Source of the DNA: Balneolales bacterium
Lineage (GTDB): Bacteria > Bacteroidota > Rhodothermia > Balneolales > Natronogracilivirgulaceae
Direction: 5' to 3'
DNA length: 5,901 bases
Assembly: GCA_007131535.1 (NCBI GenBank)
Contig: SLQI01000065.1
Coordinates: 1-5,901, forward strand
Each line of letters starts with the position of its first letter. The first letter of the stretch is position 1. The position numbers and the translations under genes were made by a program. This document shows positions 1 to 5,901 of this stretch, piece by piece. A model generated the notes under the pieces. That model made no database searches and had not been told where the DNA came from. It saw only the letters and a program-made list of their open reading frames with translations.

Positions 1-3000
1 ACATTTGAGCTTGGTGCCGGGGGGCGAATGCAATCCGGGGATAATTTTTATGTGGATTTGCCTGGAGGAGTAACCGTTCCGGAAGGTTCGATTTCAGGAG
101 TCAGGGTAAACGGGACGTCCGCGTCAGCTTATGGAGGGTCTAATAATATGGTTACTATCAGTTCACCTAACTCTTTTGAAAACGGTGATGCCGTGGAGAT
201 TGAGTTTCGTCGTAGCTCCGGACTTGAGAACCCGTCTCAAGGGGATTACACCCTTGAAGTTTCGACGGATGCGGAACTCGATCCTAAAGAATCTTCAGAG
301 TTTTCAATTTCTGATCCCGATGATTTATCATTTAGTGATGTTGATTTATCTGATACGGAAGCTAATGCTACATCAGCTTATGAGATTGAGTTTTTTACCG
401 GTGATCCCGGTGAACTAACCGGGGGGGAAGATTACATCATTTTTGATTTTCCGTTAACCACTTCAATACCGACGGCATTAAGTACCAGTCAGGTTACCAT
501 AACAGCCGATGGGTTCCAGAATAATCCTGAGTCAGTTTCTGTTTCCGATCAGGAGGTTCGTATGGTTGTACCATTCGACATCGATAGCCAGGAGGAAGTA
601 AAAGTTGAGTTCAGCAGCAGCGCTGGTATTCGTAACTCATCTGAAAGCGGGAACTACCAGCTCGTTGCAAAAACTGAAAGGCAGGATGGTGTAACTATCA
701 ATGAAGAATCGGAGTCGAATGATTATTCTATAACTTCGGCGACTACTACTTTAGAAAATATACAGGTTAGTCCGAATCCGGTTGATGAACAAGAAACTGC
801 TGAGTATATCATCAGTTTTAATGTAGGCAGCCGTGGGCGTATAGTAGGAGGCTTTAACACCGTCTCAATCATTTTCCCGGATGGGACTGATATAAGTAAC
901 CCAGGGACCATTACGATGGATGGCTCTGACGGCACATCAGGTACGGTAGATGAATCATCAGTAGTTATTGATGGACAACAGATTACTTTTACCGTTCCTG
1001 ATAACGTTTACGTGAATAACAATGGGTCGGCGGAGGTAATCATTGAAGGAATTCAGAATCCGGATGATGGACTATATAACGCCGAAATCAACACTTCGGC
1101 AGAGACCGATTATCAGCTTTCATCTACCTATCAGATCGGCGGTACTGCTATAAGTGTTGATAATGTCGACGTTACACCGGCCAATGTTAATGAAACAAGT
1201 GAATACACGATAGGTTTTGGCACCGAAGGTGGGGGAGAGATGTTTCCGGGTGGAAGCCGAACCCTGACAATACGATTTCCCAGTGGAACCACGCTGCCCG
1301 AAAATATTGGTGTGGGGGATGTGGATGTGGTAACTGATGGAAGTCTTGAAAGTGTCTCGGTCGATCAGGAAAACAGGGAAGTTCAGTTAGGGCTTGATGA
1401 ACCTGGTGGTGGTGGACAGCCGGGGACAATAGCGTATTCGGTTACAGAAGTAAGATTTGACGAAAATGCAAATGTCACTAATCCTACCGTTCCGGGGGCC
1501 GATTATTTTTTACAAGCCTGGACCTCAGAGGATCCCAATCCCCAAAGCTCTGAAAATTATGTATTGAATTCACAAAGTAGTGCTCCGAATTTGACGGATG
1601 TATCCGTTTCTCCGACTAATCAGGGGTTTGATGGCGCCGTTTATGAATTTAATTTTGAGCCGGGCCAATTCGGTAGATTAATTGGCGGTACCAGTTTCGG
1701 ATCCAACGAAATTGAAATTCAGTTTCCAGGTGGATATGATTTGCCCGAATCTATTTCGGCTAATGAAGTTGAGGTGGAGTCTCAGGCGTCGCAGGATATA
1801 AGTATTGACGGGCAGGTAGTAACGGTTGTCATGCCTGAAGATTTAGTAATTGAAGCCGAGAATACTGCACGTATACGTTTCGGTAGTGATGCGGGGATAG
1901 ATAATCCTGATGCCGGAACGTATGGTTTTGCGTTGCGAACCGACGTAGAAAATGATTTTTCCGATGTTGTTAATGTCGAAATTGATGAGGAGTCTGAGTT
2001 TACGGTAACCGGCTTAAACCCTTCTTCTCAAACGGTAAATTCAGAGTTTGCCTATTCTATCGACTTCATCCCCGGCACGGCTGACAATATTACAGCGGGT
2101 GATGAAATTCGGCTGGATTTTGAGGAGAACACCGAAATCCCGTCTTCCATATCCACAAATTTGATTAACGTAAACGGAGTGAGCTTACAGGAAAGCGCCA
2201 CGCGTGAAAATGAGCAGACTCTGGTAATTAGAACTCCGATTGATCTCCCTTCTGATACAGAGCACCAAATTAATATCAACAGCCAGGCCGGAATTTTGGC
2301 TCCTACCTTAACGGGATCATACAACATAACGGTTCGCCTTGAAGACGGAACCCAGGATCTTACTCCGGACTATGAACTTTCGCCTACTGATTTGACCGTA
2401 TCCCGTGCCGATGTGGAATTAAGCGGAGGTACCGGCGAATTTCCCGATGAGGTCAATAATGAAGGTGTTACTTATGAAATCACTTTTGATACAGATGAAC
2501 AGGGGCGTCTGATGCCAGGCGAAAGTACCATAACCGTGCAATTCCCGGAAGATACAGATATTGCAGATGTCTCCGGGGGTGAAATTAATGGTGAAGAGGT
2601 ACCGGCCGCAGATATTACATTGGATACGGAGGAACTCGAAGTTACACTAACTGTTCCAGAGGGGGCTGAAGTGGGCAATTCCAGTACGGTCGAGTTAGAG
2701 ATTACTGATGTAGATAATCCAAGTGTTGAAGACAGTTATAACCTTCAGGTACGGACTTCCGTTGAATCGGAGTTTGTTGAAAGTAACTCTTACAATATAT
2801 CGGCTGCAGGGCCGGTGGAAATTGTTGATTTTCAGCTGAGAGATAGTGAAGGTAATACCTTTGACCCCGAGACAACTCCGGATACAGTGAGTTCGAAAAT
2901 ACGATATGATATAGAGTTTTTTGTTGATGTAGCACTCAGTGTGGATGATAATGTTATAATCCAGTTTCCTGAGGATGTTGACTTGCCTACGTCAATTGAA

Positions 3001-3711
3001 GAATCTACTTCATTCGAATTCATTGTTGATGGTGATAGCTATCCGGTTAATCCATCTGAAATCAGCCCAAACGAAAGGCGGGTATATTTAGACTTGCCAA
3101 TCGGGGTTGATGGTGGAGCATTGGGCATCAGAGTCAATGAAGAAGCAGGAATTCGAAACCCGAGCCATCCGGCAGATGCTTCCGAAGAGCAGTATCGGGT
3201 TCGGGTTGCCACAACGACGCAGCCGAGTTTTGCCTCAACGGATTATTATGGGATTGTACCATCCGAGGAAACTTCTATAACACAACCTGAAATAAATATT
3301 TCCACGGATGATAAGGATGTTCCGGTTGAGTGGACGTGGAATTTTACCACAGGCAGCTATGGAGCTTTAAAAGCTGGTGATGGGCGCATTAAGCTTCAGT
3401 TTGAAAGTGATGTTTCCATTCCGGATGAAGACGATATCAGCAGAAGCAGTATACAGGTAAATGGAGATAATAGTTCTGAGGTGGAAGTAAATGGTCAGGA
3501 ACTGCTTATTACTATTTCGAGCAATACAACTATTGGCAGGGAGTCCGGGGTGGAAGTTGTTATTTCGGAGTCTTCCGGCATAATGTTTTCGGATGAGGTC
3601 AATAATCAAAGAGTAGTTACGGAATACGAGATATTAGAAGAGGAAAATGGGAATGGGTATTCGGCACGAACCACAACTGAACCCAATGAAACCTCAAGTG
3701 ATGGTGATCCG
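1..3711 (+). repeat. Nine tandem divergent protein modules (about 130-150 residues each)
   Basis: Approximate module limits in bases are: 1-312 (partial), 325-735, 736-1137, 1138-1572, 1573-2001, 2002-2382, 2383-2802, 2803-3258 and 3259-3711. Each module runs: Y-x-I-x-F, then GxxGxLxxG, then a strand ending in FP and IPxSI, a central VxVNG-like strand, a VxxPxD strand, and finally an AGIxNP-like turn before YxLxVxT and SxxYxI. The AGIxNP turn reads SSGLENP, SAGIRNS, IEGIQNP, NANVTNP, DAGIDNP, QAGILAP, ITDVDNP, EAGIRNP and SSGIMFS from first to last. The modules are diverged at DNA level, so this is old duplication rather than recent slippage. I recall similar modules in Firmicutes S-layer-type proteins, but I do not assign a named family. 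The limits are estimates, good to about 10 residues. Confidence 0.85.
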
Positions 3712-4290
3712 GTAGTTCTTCCCATCATACTGGATACATTTGAAGTTGCTGCTTTGGGGAGCGAAGGGAACCCTGAACTGCAATGGGTTACTACTACAGA
3801 ACGGGAAAATGAAGGATTCCGGATCCTGCGAAGTCATGAGGTCACTGAAAAGTGGAAAGAACTTGATTTCGTTTCCGGTGCGGGTACAACTACTGAGCCA
3901 CAAAAATATACCTATATTGATGAAAGTCTTAGCCGTGCCGGTCAATACCGGTACAAAATAGTCCAGGAGGACTACGACGGAACTCAAACCGAGTACGGCC
4001 CGGTAGAGTTCACATTCTCGGCTCCCTCTCAATACGAAATGGCGTCTAACTATCCCAATCCGTTTAATCCTGTAACTACCATTCCGTTCAAAATACCGGA
4101 ATCCTCTGAGGTCTGGATTGATGTATTCAACATCATCGGCGAGCGAGTTCAAACGCTGGTCAACGAACAAAAGGATGCCGGAAGCTATACCGTAGATTTT
4201 GACGGCAGCCGTTTAGCCAGCGGTATTTATATCGTTCGATTTCAGGCGGGAGGGGTGATGAAAACAATGGAAATTACCTTGGTGAAGTAG
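1..4290 (+). CDS. Giant repeat-containing T9SS-secreted surface protein, 3' part (5' end outside window)
   Basis: The frame is open from base 1, giving 1,429 residues before the TAG stop. The ATG at 28 is not the start, because the codons before it (TFELGAGGR) already match the FxxGxxGxL motif that begins the other repeats. Nine divergent modules fill roughly residues 1-1237, and each looks like an all-beta Ig-like unit. A fibronectin-III-like domain follows at about residues 1240-1340, with ELQWVTTTERENEGFRI and a later AGQYRYKIVQEDYDG. The last ~80 residues are a T9SS type A sorting domain: NYPNPFNPVTTIPFKIP, then DVFNIIGERV, LASGIYIVRFQAGG and a terminal ITLVK. Family knowledge says such a domain directs export across the outer membrane and is usually cleaved on surface attachment. 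The protein is rich in Asp and Glu, poor in Lys and has no Cys that I could see, which fits a secreted protein of a salt-loving organism. A structural or adhesive role is inference; I see no catalytic motif. The next gene converges from the right. Confidence 0.93.
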   Translation, partial: TFELGAGGRMQSGDNFYVDLPGGVTVPEGSISGVRVNGTSASAYGGSNNMVTISSPNSFENGDAVEIEFRRSSGLENPSQGDYTLEVSTDAELDPKESSEFSISDPDDLSFSDVDLSDTEANATSAYEIEFFTGDPGELTGGEDYIIFDFPLTTSIPTALSTSQVTITADGFQNNPESVSVSDQEVRMVVPFDIDSQEEVKVEFSSSAGIRNSSESGNYQLVAKTERQDGVTINEESESNDYSITSATTTLENIQVSPNPVDEQETAEYIISFNVGSRGRIVGGFNTVSIIFPDGTDISNPGTITMDGSDGTSGTVDESSVVIDGQQITFTVPDNVYVNNNGSAEVIIEGIQNPDDGLYNAEINTSAETDYQLSSTYQIGGTAISVDNVDVTPANVNETSEYTIGFGTEGGGEMFPGGSRTLTIRFPSGTTLPENIGVGDVDVVTDGSLESVSVDQENREVQLGLDEPGGGGQPGTIAYSVTEVRFDENANVTNPTVPGADYFLQAWTSEDPNPQSSENYVLNSQSSAPNLTDVSVSPTNQGFDGAVYEFNFEPGQFGRLIGGTSFGSNEIEIQFPGGYDLPESISANEVEVESQASQDISIDGQVVTVVMPEDLVIEAENTARIRFGSDAGIDNPDAGTYGFALRTDVENDFSDVVNVEIDEESEFTVTGLNPSSQTVNSEFAYSIDFIPGTADNITAGDEIRLDFEENTEIPSSISTNLINVNGVSLQESATRENEQTLVIRTPIDLPSDTEHQININSQAGILAPTLTGSYNITVRLEDGTQDLTPDYELSPTDLTVSRADVELSGGTGEFPDEVNNEGVTYEITFDTDEQGRLMPGESTITVQFPEDTDIADVSGGEINGEEVPAADITLDTEELEVTLTVPEGAEVGNSSTVELEITDVDNPSVEDSYNLQVRTSVESEFVESNSYNISAAGPVEIVDFQLRDSEGNTFDPETTPDTVSSKIRYDIEFFVDVALSVDDNVIIQFPEDVDLPTSIEESTSFEFIVDGDSYPVNPSEISPNERRVYLDLPIGVDGGALGIRVNEEAGIRNPSHPADASEEQYRVRVATTTQPSFASTDYYGIVPSEETSITQPEINISTDDKDVPVEWTWNFTTGSYGALKAGDGRIKLQFESDVSIPDEDDISRSSIQVNGDNSSEVEVNGQELLITISSNTTIGRESGVEVVISESSGIMFSDEVNNQRVVTEYEILEEENGNGYSARTTTEPNETSSDGDPVVLPIILDTFEVAALGSEGNPELQWVTTTERENEGFRILRSHEVTEKWKELDFVSGAGTTTEPQKYTYIDESLSRAGQYRYKIVQEDYDGTQTEYGPVEFTFSAPSQYEMASNYPNPFNPVTTIPFKIPESSEVWIDVFNIIGERVQTLVNEQKDAGSYTVDFDGSRLASGIYIVRFQAGGVMKTMEITLVK
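4033..4287 (+). other. T9SS type A C-terminal sorting domain (protein domain)
   Basis: The encoded tail begins YEMASNYPNPFNPVTTIPF and ends MKTMEITLVK. The NYPNPFNP motif, the central hydrophobic DVFNIIGERV strand, LASGIYIVRF and the terminal valine-lysine are standard for T9SS sorting domains in Rhodothermota, Balneolota and Ignavibacteria. The domain predicts an N-terminal Sec signal peptide on the missing 5' part. It is also the best evidence in the window for the bacterial lineage of the left portion. Confidence 0.93.
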
Positions 4291-4317
4291 GAGGGATTGA
4301 GGTAAATAAGGTAATTT
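4271..4317. terminator. Inverted repeat spanning the stop codon, possible transcript-end hairpin
   Basis: AAATTACCTT at 4271-4280 is the exact reverse complement of AAGGTAATTT at 4308-4317, with 27 bases between. The left arm lies in the last codons of the giant gene and the stop codon falls in the loop. The stem is AT-rich and no T-run follows, so it is not a classical intrinsic terminator. It may only reflect the GGTAATT-type repeats that recur in this gap. Confidence 0.25.
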
Positions 4318-4331
4318 GGGTGATTGAGGTA
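4293..4331. repeat. Degenerate GATTGAGGTA direct repeat downstream of the giant gene
   Basis: GATTGAGGTA occurs at 4295-4304 and again at 4322-4331, a 27-base spacing. The segment between them, GAGGTAAATAAGGTAATT (4299-4316), recurs as GAGGTGATAAGGTAATT at 4581-4597 on the other side of the MITE-like element. GGGATTGAGGT (4293-4303) also has an exact inverted copy, ACCTCAATCCC, at 4650-4660. The strand is purine-rich and no reading frame is supported. These look like a degenerate intergenic repeat family; function unknown. Confidence 0.55.
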
Positions 4332-4382
4332 GGGAGGAAGTTTTGAACTTTGGGGTTTGGATTTAGTTCAAGGTTTAATGTT

Positions 4383-4549
4383 GAGCGCACTCCGAAAAGT
4401 CGAAACTGAACATAAATACCTAAATTATTAAAGTACCAGTCATCCCGGAATCTCCTCTGCTGCCGCTACGTCGTTTCCAGGATGACTACCTAATTTATTT
4501 AAGCTCTAAATCTACAATGTTAGCAATTTCGACTTTTCGGAGTGCGCTC
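4383..4549. mobile_element. MITE-like non-coding element with perfect terminal inverted repeats
   Basis: The element is 167 bp. Its left end (4383-4405, starting GAGCGCACTCCGAAAAGTC) is the perfect 23-bp reverse complement of its right end (4527-4549, ending ACTTTTCGGAGTGCGCTC). Both ends are bordered by AATGTT (4377-4382 and 4550-4555), as expected for a 6-bp target duplication. If the outer TT/AA is counted as part of the repeat, the inverted repeat is 25 bp (4381-4405 and 4527-4551). The interior has no open frame of note and no transposase, so the element would be moved in trans if mobile. It lies between convergent genes, a permissive site, and its RNA could fold into a long stem that stops transcription from both sides. 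Caution: AATGTT also occurs at 4516-4521 and 4557-4562, so the duplication could be partly chance. Confidence 0.7.
4417..4503. repeat. Nested REP-like hairpin flanked by 17-bp imperfect direct repeats
   Basis: Inside the MITE-like element, AGTCATCCCGGAA (4438-4450) pairs with TTCCAGGATGACT (4475-4487) at 12 of 13 positions, enclosing a 24-base loop. This GTCATCC...GGATGAC arrangement resembles bacterial REP palindromes. TACCTAAATTATTAAAG (4417-4433) and TACCTAATTTATTTAAG (4487-4503) bracket it and match at 15 of 17 positions. The hairpin is more GC-rich than its AT-rich borders, which suggests one repeat inserted into another, but this is inference. Confidence 0.6.
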
Positions 4550-4551
4550 AA

Positions 4552-4680
4552 TGTTCAATGTTCAAGTCGGATTGGGGAGTGAGGTGATAAGGTAATTGCC
4601 GGAGTTGCCCCAGGCAATCTGGCTGAAAGACTGTGCAGCCAACCAAACCACCTCAATCCCATAAAAAATCCGCATTGCAT
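4552..4680. other. Rest of the convergent intergenic gap, with small hairpins only
   Basis: This stretch between the MITE-like element and the end of the serine hydrolase gene holds no supported gene. It begins with the 7-mer AATGTTC repeated twice (4550-4563). It then carries the GAGGTGATAAGGTAATT copy (4581-4597). Two short stem-loops follow: TTGCC-CCA-GGCAA at 4605-4617 and GGCTG...CAGCC at 4621-4640. None has a convincing T-run in the appropriate direction. Confidence 0.5.
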
Positions 4681-4696
4681 CCTCGATAATCCGAGG
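4663..4696 (-). terminator. Possible terminator of the serine hydrolase gene
   Basis: On the minus strand, 11 bases after the TGA stop, CCTCGGATTATCGAGG (4696-4681) forms a 5-bp stem with a 6-base loop. The minus strand then reaches a run of six T at 4668-4663. The T-run begins 12 bases after the stem rather than directly behind it, so the structure is weak as an intrinsic terminator. Confidence 0.3.
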
Positions 4697-4706
4697 CTAA
4701 ACAAAA

Positions 4707-5516
4707 TCAATCCACCTTTTCGTATTCCACGATGCGGTAATAATTCGTCGGATAAATCCCTGCCTGCAGAAGTACCGGCCGCAGCGTAAACTGAACATTC
4801 AACGTTTTGGGTTTTCCGTCGCTTCCCAGATCAAATGTGACAAACTTCTCCCGTTTGGCCGGGTTGCGCCAGTGGGCACGGAAGGTATCATAATGCCAAT
4901 GTTCGAGGTCGGCAATTTGAGTTTCATCATCCCAGAACTTGAGTCTCAGGGTTCCGTCTTCATTCAGAGAGACTTCAACCTGATCATATACCTCATCCTC
5001 ATAGGTGCCGGTAAACTGATTGAGCGATCGGGATGGACGGGTGCCTTCCACACGCCGCGATTCGATTTCGTCTCTTCGGTTTTTGGCGTACTCCATTCGG
5101 CTTTCATAAACACTTAGATAGTGTTCATGCCAGTCCCGCCCGTCAGCATCGTCGCCGATATAAGCATCAATAACTTTGCGGGCTACGGCATCCCGGAATG
5201 AATTGAAGGTGTTGGTAACCACCACAATCCCGAGATCAATTTCCGGTACCATCATTAAGGTGGTATTCATTCCGTCACTGGCACCGCCGTGACTTACGGT
5301 ATGGTAGCCCTGGTAGGAACTCAGACTCCAGCCCAGACCATAGGCCCGCATTTCACCATCATAAGGGTTGCCGGAGCTTAAAGCGCGCTGAGCCTGGCGG
5401 GTTTCCCTCATAACCTCATCACTTACAAGTCGCTCGCCGTCAATTACGCCGGGTTCACCAAGCTGAAGCTTCATCCAGCGGGCCATTTCGGTAACAGAAG
5501 AATTCACCGAGGCTGC
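4707..5516 (-). CDS. Serine hydrolase, beta-lactamase family, C-terminal part only (5' end lost at a junction)
   Basis: The supported part is about 269 residues ending at the TGA at 4707-4709. It opens with AASVNSSVTEMARW, which in this family is PAxSxNSSxxDMARW and lies well downstream of the active-site serine. Next come YGLGW and TVSHGGASDGMNTTLMMVP, where HGG (5283-5291) takes the place of the KTG/HTG box of class C beta-lactamase-like enzymes. The strand GIVVVTN follows. From about 5024 to the stop the sequence (LNQFTGTYEDEVY...) fits a DUF3471-like C-terminal beta domain. Family members are usually exported esterases, peptidases or hydrolases of unknown substrate. The catalytic SxxK and YxN motifs should lie upstream and are absent. 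The frame continues open to an ATG at 5594, but those 26 extra residues are the antisense of the permease gene, not hydrolase. The gene converges with the giant gene. Confidence 0.85.
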   Translation of the reverse strand, partial: AASVNSSVTEMARWMKLQLGEPGVIDGERLVSDEVMRETRQAQRALSSGNPYDGEMRAYGLGWSLSSYQGYHTVSHGGASDGMNTTLMMVPEIDLGIVVVTNTFNSFRDAVARKVIDAYIGDDADGRDWHEHYLSVYESRMEYAKNRRDEIESRRVEGTRPSRSLNQFTGTYEDEVYDQVEVSLNEDGTLRLKFWDDETQIADLEHWHYDTFRAHWRNPAKREKFVTFDLGSDGKPKTLNVQFTLRPVLLQAGIYPTNYYRIVEYEKVD

Positions 5517-5901
5517 TCGGTCAATGAACGTAGCTACATCCGAAATTCTACGGAAGGACGTTATTCCACATCTCATGCCATACATCACGATCAACTTCGT
5601 AAATGCAACGCGGCGGGTTATTTTCGCCGCAGTTGGTCTATACTTCCTCGCTATCTTGCCGTTCCGGGATTCTAACTGGGGCGTGACCCTTAATCATGCA
5701 TACAACGGCGGCGCCCACTACATCCCGGGTCGATTATACTGGATTATGATCCCGATGATCGCGATCACTGGGATATCGATCGGATTGATCCTAATGGCCC
5801 AATCCCTTGATCGTGTCTTCAACCCACGCGTACGGGCCCGGCATGCAGAACGGTTAGACGAACCGGTGGACGACGATATCGAAGACGGCGGCGGAAGCCG
5901 A
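5500..5901 (+). CDS. ABC transporter permease of DppC/OppC type, haloarchaeal-like, internal fragment
   Basis: This frame has no stop to the right edge and a TGA upstream at 5464. It starts in the cytoplasmic EAA loop, EFTEAARSMNVATSEILRKD, then VIPHLMPYITINF; that loop docks on the ATPase subunits of peptide-type importers. A membrane segment follows (VIFAAVGLYFLAILPF, about 5617-5664). Next is the conserved RDSNWGVTLNHAY, then a second membrane segment within LYWIMIPMIAITGISIGLIL. After AQSLDRVFNPRVRARH comes an acidic tail (DEPVDDDIEDGGG) still open at 5901. The NWGV...LNxAY, LDRVFNPRVRAR and acidic tail features are as I recall for haloarchaeal peptide ABC permeases. The substrate is not determinable. 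The N-terminal membrane segments are missing. GC over 5581-5880 is about 53%, low for haloarchaea in general but compatible with Haloquadratum-like relatives. No ATG here is a credible start. Confidence 0.85.
5503..5516. other. Chimeric junction between two unrelated genes, with apparent microhomology
   Basis: TTCACCGAGGCTGC reads FTEAA of the permease EAA loop on the plus strand and AASVN of the serine hydrolase on the minus strand. Both readings agree with their families. Left of it only the hydrolase reading is plausible, because the plus frame hits TGA at 5464. Right of it only the permease reading is plausible. The switch therefore lies in or next to these ~14 bases. No insertion sequence, terminal repeat or integrase is seen here. 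Confidence 0.75.

Noticed and set aside
28..30. ATG at 28 as the start of the giant gene
   Set aside because: The frame is open to base 1 and the codons before 28 encode a conserved piece of the first repeat module. No ribosome-binding site stands out before it.
131..3023. Several 60-95 residue open frames on either strand inside the giant gene
   Set aside because: All overlap the repeat array, lack domains and fit the chance openness expected opposite or out of frame with a long gene.
3694..4170. 158-residue minus-strand open frame opposite the fibronectin/T9SS region
   Set aside because: It is antisense to a clearly recognised domain pair and shows no family features of its own.
4381..4551. 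CRISPR array or tRNA/sRNA gene in the intergenic gap
   Set aside because: The repeats are inverted and single-pair rather than regularly spaced direct repeats, and no cloverleaf or CCA-type end is seen.
4550..4563. AATGTTC tandem pair as a microsatellite or regulatory site
   Set aside because: Only two copies are present; it matters mainly because it weakens the case for AATGTT as a target duplication.
4872..5117. 81-residue plus-strand open frame opposite the serine hydrolase gene
   Set aside because: It lies wholly antisense to well-supported coding sequence, has no recognisable domain and no ribosome-binding site; it is a shadow frame.
5483..5530. Attachment site or integrase-mediated junction
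   Set aside because: No integrase, tRNA end or paired repeat is visible, and the shared stretch is explained by coding constraints of both genes.
5517..5594. N-terminal 26 residues of the minus-strand frame starting at ATG 5594
   Set aside because: They are the antisense of the permease EAA loop and do not resemble the serine hydrolase family, so they are not a genuine N-terminus.

Overview
The window most likely joins DNA from two unrelated hypersaline organisms. Positions 1 to about 5,510 look like a halophilic or marine bacterium of the Bacteroidota/Rhodothermota/Balneolota group. The evidence is a very acidic surface protein ending in a type IX secretion (T9SS) sorting domain with the NYPNPFNP signature, and a serine hydrolase of a type common in that group. 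Positions from about 5,503 to the right edge encode the C-terminal part of an ABC transporter permease (DppC/OppC type) whose sequence and acidic tail look haloarchaeal.

Layout. (1) Positions 1-4290, + strand: the 3' part of a giant secreted protein, open at the left edge. Nine divergent modules of about 130-150 residues are followed by a fibronectin-III-like domain and a T9SS type A C-terminal domain. (2) Positions 4291-4706: a non-coding gap between convergent genes. It is dense in repeats: GATTGAGGTA-type degenerate repeats, then a 167-bp MITE-like element with perfect 23-bp terminal inverted repeats and a 6-bp flanking direct repeat. That element carries a nested REP-like hairpin flanked by 17-bp imperfect direct repeats. 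(3) Positions 4707 to about 5516, - strand: the C-terminal portion of a class C beta-lactamase-like serine hydrolase with a DUF3471-like tail. Its N-terminal half, which should carry the catalytic SxxK and YxN motifs, is replaced by unrelated sequence. (4) About 5500-5901, + strand: the permease fragment, missing its N-terminal part and running off the right edge.

The two right-hand genes lie on opposite strands and are both broken at one point. About 14 bases (5503-5516) fit both families. That pattern is typical of a metagenomic assembly or template-switch chimera. A real interdomain recombination cannot be excluded from sequence alone.

The genes show no common pathway. The giant protein is probably a cell-surface or secreted structural/adhesive protein, and the serine hydrolase is probably an exported esterase or peptidase-like enzyme. 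The permease belongs to a peptide or oligosaccharide importer of another organism. I saw no RNA gene, CRISPR array, transposase or phage gene.
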